A stretch of DNA of 64,000 bases from Tetracentron sinense (Eukaryota; Streptophyta; Magnoliopsida; Trochodendrales; Trochodendraceae). Within the stretch, counting starts at the first letter, position 1, and each line of letters starts with the position of its first letter. The notes beneath the pieces were generated by a model. That model saw only the letters and a program-made list of their open reading frames with translations. It had not been told where the DNA came from and searched no databases. The stretch is from positions 6,063,072 to 6,127,071 of the forward strand of contig CM026566.1 of assembly GCA_015143295.1 (NCBI GenBank), read 5' to 3'. Both the position numbers and the translations under genes were made by a program. Positions 58,200 through 64,000 of this stretch are shown here, piece by piece.

Positions 58200-58771
58200 C
58201 GGCGTGGAGTGACTGGGTCTTGTATGTAGATGGGTCATCCAATGCTAGTGGATCAGGGCTTGGCACTTTGCTTATTAGCCCAGAGGATGTTAAAGTTCAG
58301 AAGTTGAATTGTATAAGCTTTTATGCCTCCAATAATGAAGCTGAGTATGAAGCATTGCTGCTTGGGTTGCAGAGTGCACAAGAGTTAGGGATCTTGAAGC
58401 TAAGGGTGTTCTGTGATTCACATCTTGTGGTAAACTAGATGAATGAAATCTATGAATGCAGAGATGATCGGATTAGGCGTTATGCAATATTTCTTTGTGA
58501 ACAGTGTGAAGCCTTTGATGTTGTTAAAATAGAACATATTCGGAGAGATGACAACAGATATGCTGATGCTTTGGCTTACATTGCTTCCATGTTGCAAACT
58601 AATGAACCCAAGACAGTTCTTGTGGAGTACAAAGAGTATCCGTCTATTGAGTTGCAGTCACGATGGGAAGTTTTATTCATTAATCAGGTGCCGAGCTGGA
58701 TAATGGGCCTGATAGCATATTTAAAGGATGGAGTCCTCCCCATCGATGTAAGAAAGTCAAGACGTATATAG
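58178..58771 (+). pseudogene. Second (archaeal-type) RNase H domain of element I
   Basis: WVLYVDGSSNASGSGLGTLL, SFYASNNEAEYEALLLGLQS and VFCDSHLVVN show the DGSS...NNEAEYEAL...DS pattern of the additional RNase H found in Tat elements. Catalytic Asp (DGSS), Glu (EAEYEA) and Asp (CDSH) are all visible. TAG 58436-58438 follows VN where Gln is expected, and the domain continues with RRDDNRYADALAYIASM. Pol then continues toward integrase. Confidence 0.82.
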
Positions 58772-58795
58772 TATAAGGCACCTCGTTACATCCTC

Positions 58796-59860
58796 ATGCA
58801 TGGAGAGCTATATCGAAAATCATTTGGAGGGCCTCTTTTGAAATGTGTTCATCCTGTAAACGTTAAGAGGATCTTAGCCAAGCTCCAGGAAGGAATTTGT
58901 GGCATCTATTCTGGAGGACGAACTATTGTTCATCGTGCTCTGGGGCAAGGGTATTTTTGGCCTTACATGCAAGCAGATGCTCAGAAGTATGTGAAAAAGT
59001 ATAGCCAATGTCAGTGTTATGCCAGATTAATCCATGCTCTCGCTCAAGATCTCAACACTGTGTCTCAGCCTTGGTCATTTACTCATTGGGGGCTTGACAT
59101 TGTGGGACCTTTTCCAAAATCTCCAGGTAATATGATCTTCTTGTTGGTGGCCACAGATTACTTCTCTCGCTGGATTGAAGCTATTCCACTTGCCCACATC
59201 AGGGAGCAAGAAGTAAAAAAGTTTCTTGGGAGTACATCATCTGCAGGTTTGGCATTCCTCAGTCCATCATCTTTGACAACGGAAAGCAGCATATCTTCTC
59301 ATCATCCTATTACCCTCAAGGGAATGGCCTGGTCGAGGTAGCTAACAAGAGCCTTTTGAATGCACTCAAGAGAAGATTGGAAGATTCAAAGTGAAAGTGG
59401 ACTAGTGAGTTGCATAATGTGTTGTGGGGGTATAGGACAAAGCCACAGAGTCCTACAAATGAAATTCCATTATCCTTGGCGTATGGAATGGAGGCCATTA
59501 TCTCTACAGAGTGCAGTCTGCCCATAATACGTTCTCAGAAGAGCAAAAAGACGAAGGAGAAGGACAAGAATATCGAGTTGATGGACATTCACTTGGATCT
59601 ATTAGAAGAAAGGCGGGAGTTGCTAGCATCCAGATGGAGAGATATCAACAGCAGCTGAGAAAGGCATACAATAAGAAAGTACGAAGGAGGGTTCTTCAAG
59701 TTGGAGATCTCGTCCTTCGAAAAGTCTTTCAGAGTACTCGGGAAATAAACAGCGAAAAGCTAGGGCCTAATTGGGAAGGACCATACATCGTGGATCCTCT
59801 TGGGAGCCCTAGCATATGTTATCTTAAAGATTTACAAGGTAATGTAATCCAAAAGTCTTA
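58796..59860 (+). pseudogene. Integrase of element I, broken
   Basis: Finger region: EGICGIYSGGRTIVHRA and KKYSQCQCYA, with the family's expected His and Cys positions replaced by Gln, Tyr and Tyr. Core: HWGLDIVGPFPKSPGNM (first Asp). A frame change near 59220 precedes the stretch with IIFDNGKQ (second Asp) and YYPQGNGLVEVANKSL (catalytic Glu). TGA near 59392. C-terminal end VLQVGDLVLRKVF and KLGPNWEGPYIVD, the GPY motif of Tat integrases. The insertion enzyme is not functional here. Confidence 0.82.
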
Positions 59861-60537
59861 GAACATTATGAATTTAAAGCAATTTTTTCAATAAGATTAC
59901 GAATTACACAGTGCATTCATTTACATACATTTTTCCTTGGAGTTATTCATGAGATAATGATCAAGCATTTTTATCAAATGTTTAGTGAACTGTCTTGAAT
60001 GCATTGCAATATCAAATGGTTTTTTCATCTAAATAGGGTACTCACCACGGGACACATGTGGCTCATCCAAAGGACTTGTCATCTGAGCAAAAACCTGTGG
60101 CTTATCCTAATAACATCTCCTCTGAGCATAATGTCCCACCATGAGTTACCATACGTTCACCATATGAAATATCATTTGTTAGATTACATTCACGATGTGT
60201 TACACTAAATGAGCTTTCGTGTTCTTTACATCTGATTCTATCTTATTATCAGTTAAATTAAGTGTTTTGATCAAATGTTCACATGTTCTTTGACCTCATA
60301 CGTGCTCTATGCCTTGTAGAATTTTCGAAGGATGCTTAATTTATTTTCTTGATTTTATGTTGTATTGATGAGTTACGATCTCTGTGCCTTGTGAATATTA
60401 CAACTATGCCATATAAAAGACAAAGACAATAGACGATATACCGAAAAGAAATTCTCACTAATGATATCCCACAATGGGAGCGTTACACAACGGAGAAAGA
60501 AAGCAAGAGTACAATGGAATAACAGAAAATCTACGAG
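59861..60537 (+). other. Non-coding spacer of element I after pol
   Basis: AT-rich. A phrase resembling GTGGCT(C/T)ATCC recurs (60058, 60091). No coding domain. Its right end would be the 3' untranslated part of the antisense gene. Confidence 0.6.
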
Positions 60538-63130
60538 CTAGATAGCGGAGTCTTCGACATTCACTTTAGGAATGACTTCTGACCGAACAACGGGAGTGGA
60601 AGACAGCTGGATGATGGCTACATCGTCATCAATGGAGATAGGCTCAGCGGAAGCAGGAGGGTCAGCAGGACGTTCGGGTGAGACGGGAGCTGGTTCATTA
60701 GGAAGTGGAGGTTGTTCCAATCCTTGCACTTCGGGCTCGTCATCGACCTAAATGATTTCTAGGCCAACAGCTTCGAAGCGAGTGGTCTCGTCCTTAGATT
60801 GTTCAGGGGACTCAATCAACCATCCGAACTCTCTGAGCTCCTTTAGTAGCTCTGCTTCCGACCTGACCCTGTCTTCAGCTATCAGCCGGTTTATCTCTTG
60901 TTGGAAGTGCTGCAGAGAGTTTTTGTCAAGAGGCTTCTGCTGCGGCCTTTTATTCCTCGAGCTGCTTTGCTAATGTTTCCTTAGCAGCTTCGGACCCCTC
61001 GAGTTGTCTGGCCAGAGTTTGAGAACACTCTTCCAGCTTGCTGATTCAGAGTAAGCTAGCCTCAGCTACTTCCCAAGCCTTCTTTCCATCCTCTGCTGCT
61101 AAGAGAGCAGCTTCTTTGGCTAAAGCTCGTTGTTTCTGAGCTGACAGGATTCTGCCTTCGGCCTGCCTCAAATTACCTTGAGCTTTCACCAGTGCAAGGT
61201 TCAACTCCTTCTCCGCTGCAGCCCTCTTCACATTTGTGAGGACCCTTTCAGTCAACTTGTTTGCTGTATTCCTAAGACGGTTATGTCTCTCGTGTATGCC
61301 CGTGAACATGTTGTTCAGCTAATGGAAGGAAAAAGAAATGAGATCAATACGAGTATGTCAAAATCATAAAAAGGTAGAGACAAAGCAAATGTTTACTGTT
61401 GCAAGAGCCAGGTTAGTGGTGTGGTACATATCATGCCTATTCATGTTCTTTATTGAAGCAATATCGGCAGAAAGTCTCATCGCCAGACTCAAGGCTGTGG
61501 CCACTTCTTTGTTTGCCATTGCCGAATCCGTCATGGTTAGATGATGATACCCGCATGGGGAGACGGGATCTCAAGCAGCGGGCTCCTCCGTTGTGGTCAC
61601 TTCCAGTGGCACAGCAACAACTTTGGCAATGGGAGCAGCAGTGGGGGCTACTGCGATGACCAAAGGTTGACTGACAACCAGTGGTTCAGCCTGAGTGGCT
61701 AGTTCCCAAACCTCCAGATGAGTAGAGGTCGGAGCTACGATTTCCTTGTCTTTTTCCAAGATCCTTCCTCCATCTTTTTCTTCTTGGCCTTTGCCTTGGC
61801 CGTCATTTCCATTGCGGTGGCATCCCTTTTCTCAGAAGGCTTGCCAGCAGGAGCAGCAGCAACATCAATCATTATGGAGGGTACTGTGGAAGAATGTTTC
61901 TGAGGGAGTCCAAGTGAAGGTGGTACGGGCTTCTTCCTTGGAGCTCGGGATGCTCGTACCAGAGGAGGAACGTTGTCTGCCATCTCTTCTTCTTCTTCTT
62001 CTTCTTCTTTAGTGATGACAGAAGGACGAGAGGACAGACCACCTTGAGCAGATGAAGGGGCTTCTCGAGATCCTGGCTTCGGCTTCAGAGTACTCACAGA
62101 TTCAGATACGACCAGGGGAGGATTCCGCACGGTGTCTATGAACCAGGCTTGCTTCTTTAATGGCTTCCACCTGATGTACTCCCTTCCTCTCTCTTGGCCA
62201 ATGTTTGTTAAGATGTGCTCTTTATCGCGGGTGAGTTATCTAAAATTTATCTTCTTCGGATGTGCATGAGATAAAGAGTATCAGCATTAGTGAACAACGG
62301 AAAGAAGGATAGAACGGACAACAGGATTAATTACCTGTGCCTTTCTGAAAGAGACTGGGGACAGCTGGAAAAGTGGACTCCTATCTCCAGGCCCCAAAAA
62401 AAATGAAAGGTGTAGCCTTCCAATTCCTATCTCTATCAGCCAAACCCGAGATGAAATCGGGGACCTTAGCCTGTTGATTCCAAGAGTAGTTAGTATATGT
62501 CTTTTTCACCCTTCTAACCTCGGCACTTGACTGTATGACGGAAATGGAAGAGGTGCCTAGTTTCTATAACATACCCGTCCTTGCGGAATTTAACCACCAG
62601 GGACATGTACTTATAGAAACTCGGGTGCATTTTATGCGGAGCAACCTGGAGAACGGAAAGAATAGATTCCATTATGAGATCCACTGGAAGACGAAGTTTG
62701 GCCTCGAGTTGAGCGAGGTAGACAACAGTGGAAGAGTCAGAACGCCTATCAATAATGGCATTTTCTCTCTTTAAATGGGGGTTGACATGAGAAGGAATTT
62801 GAAAAAGGATTTTATAGTGGGTCAGAATATTTTTCTGACACTGTCGGAGTTGTGAAGTTTCGGCTATGTAGGCACCATACGGTGCACTACTAGAGTAGCT
62901 GGTTTCATTAGCACTAGCCTCTCTGACCTCTTGAACTGAGTTTTCGACAGACATGGCTAAGCAAAAGAAGAAGATAATAGAAAAGAAGAGGATAACAGAA
63001 AAGAAGAAATGATAGAAAGATAAGAACACAACAAGAACTGAGAAACATAATGAGAAAAGTAAAATCAAAAGAGAGAAATAGAAGGTTAGCAGAATGCAAA
63101 AGTAAGAAGAATAGAAGCTTACCAAGTGTT
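60538..63130 (-). pseudogene. Antisense additional gene of Tat element I
   Basis: Read on the minus strand. A non-coding first exon ends CACTTG at 63122. A 165 bp intron (63121-62957; GTAAGC donor, pyrimidine-rich, TTGCTTAG acceptor) is followed at once by the start ATG at 62954 (MSVENSVQEV). The first part contains KILFQIPSHV, VYLAQLEAKLRLPVDLIMES and VLQVAPHKMHPSFYKYMSLV, a pattern like the PF04195-type plant transposon domain. After a frame change comes VPDFISGLADRDRNWKATPF. Later pieces: a Lys/Pro/Ala-rich part with eight Glu in a row (about 61985-62010), an Ala/Val/Pro-rich part (61571-61759), a coiled coil (61046-61309) and an acidic end with SIDDDVAIIQLSS (stop 60538). Several stops. 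Function unknown. Confidence 0.7.
62957..63121 (-). other. Predicted 5' intron of the antisense gene
   Basis: Donor CACTTG-GTAAGC, acceptor CTTTTGCTTAG, with a long T/C-rich interior on the coding strand; the start codon lies two bases after the acceptor. Confidence 0.65.
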
Positions 63131-63682
63131 GGGCTGATCAAAGAGTAGAGAAAGAAAGCAGAGAGCCTAAGTCTTCAATGAGGAGAAAATTCTGCAAAGT
63201 AACAGTGCGCAAGAGTTCTAGTGAAGAAGAAGTACTATGCCCTACATTTCTAGGCAATTCGAAAAGACTTAAGGATGATAGTGGCCTCCATTGTTGTCGT
63301 ACACGTGTGATTGAGCAGGGTCAAGATGGTCATTTGCGAAAGTTAAATCGGTGAGTTAGAAAAATTTGCGCAGGACGGAGTTAGCCTTCATCCCAGCCGT
63401 ATACATACAAGATTGTAGGGGCATGATTGTCTTTTGGACAAACAGAGTAATCTTCGGAGGGAATATTGCATTTCGAGCTCCTCAAAAAGTAATGATGATA
63501 GCCTGTCATGCATTAATCAGGCGTGATGGTTTCACACACGTGATACAGTTGGCATGATGCTACACCTTCGCGTACAACTCACGTAACTGTTTGGTGTCTA
63601 CAGGAGGCCAGGTATTCCACTTTGTGTGCCGTGTTATTTATGACACTTTGAACTACGTTCAAGGTATCATAAATGGACAAAT
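63131..63682 (+). other. Non-coding stretch before the 3' LTR of element I
   Basis: Would hold the antisense gene's promoter and, at its right end, the plus-strand primer of the element (GGACAAAT before TGTAATGG is only a weak purine tract). No coding domain seen. Confidence 0.55.
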
Positions 63683-64000
63683 TGTAATGGGAAAAATGCG
63701 TAAAAATGATTAAGTGCTGGAGAACAAGCTAGTTTTCGTTGTTATGTCAACAGATGGGAGACACGTTCCCAAATTGAGAATGAATCCGTTCTCTTCAGGA
63801 TAACGGACCCGTTGTCTAAATGACAACGTATTCGTTGTTCGGAGAACGAACGTAGGTGCCCTTTTTGGACAACAATTAATCTATCCATGCTCGCATAAAC
63901 AACAAGCCCACGCTCTAGTTAACAACGAGACCAACTCATAGGATGAAATAATCAGGAGGTGATCATTCTACTCTGTTAGTAGGTGAAAAGCACAATCTTT
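63683..64000 (+). repeat. 3' LTR of element I (cut by window end)
   Basis: First 318 bp; TGTAATGGGAAAAATG, matching 53289 on with scattered substitutions and the extra segment near 63900. Confidence 0.88.

Larger units (their letters stand above)
53289..64000 (+). mobile_element. Ty3/gypsy Tat-group element I (3' end beyond window)
   Basis: 5' LTR starts TGTAATGG at 53289 and the 3' LTR starts TGTAATGG at 63683. Order on the plus strand: gag, protease, RT, RNase H, a second RNase H of the type found in Tat elements, integrase with a KLGPNWEGPY end. An antisense gene then lies between pol and the 3' LTR. This layout is that of Tat/Grande-like elements. Numerous stops and frameshifts. A target duplication cannot be checked; the left neighbour is ATATA inside the TA run. 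Confidence 0.88.

Overview
This window is plant nuclear DNA, almost certainly from a flowering plant with a repeat-rich genome. I cannot name the species. It holds no host gene, tRNA or rRNA that I can recognise. Nearly every base belongs to LTR retrotransposons of three kinds: Ty1/copia elements, Ty3/gypsy chromoviruses of Tekay/Del type (long LTRs, integrase followed by a chromodomain), and a Ty3/gypsy element of the Tat group (second RNase H domain, antisense extra gene). Six insertions are nested in one another, and target-site duplications let the stack be unpicked.

Layout. Bases 1-1456 are the end of a Tekay-type LTR on the minus strand ("window-start LTR"), sitting in the integrase of a decayed copia element (G, 1457-about 6594). 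About 770 bp of unassigned DNA follows. Element H, a SIRE-like copia with gag but no pol, spans 7361-52908 (TSD CATTT). Inside H lie D (10337-30549), a Tekay-type element with about 2.8 kb LTRs and almost no pol, and B (32274-50888, TSD ATCAA), a Tekay-type element with gag and pol. D's 3' LTR is split by a solo LTR, F (17006-29439), and F is split by a full Tekay-type element on the minus strand, E (18601-28271). B's gag is split by the youngest element, A (35002-44675, minus strand, TSD ACTTT). After H come 375 bp of unassigned DNA with a TA microsatellite, then a Tat-type element, I (53289 to beyond the window end).

How the parts work together. Each full element has PBS, gag, protease, RT, RNase H, integrase, polypurine tract and LTRs in the usual order. 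All are damaged by stops, many of them at former Trp or Gln codons. In A, B and E, gag and pol are separated by a 136-222 bp stretch with plant-like GT...AG borders. Removing it joins the two frames in all three, which suggests that splicing decides between Gag and Gag-Pol.

The Tekay-type LTRs also carry structure that proteins do not explain. Clusters of GATC/GTCGAC-like palindromes lie upstream of the TATA box. A telobox hairpin lies at the presumed start of transcription. Family-specific tandem arrays of stem-loops follow, with stems that change in a compensatory way in D and F. A conserved pair of hairpins lies about 400-460 bp before the LTR end. The Tat element has a separate antisense gene with a clear intron before its start codon.
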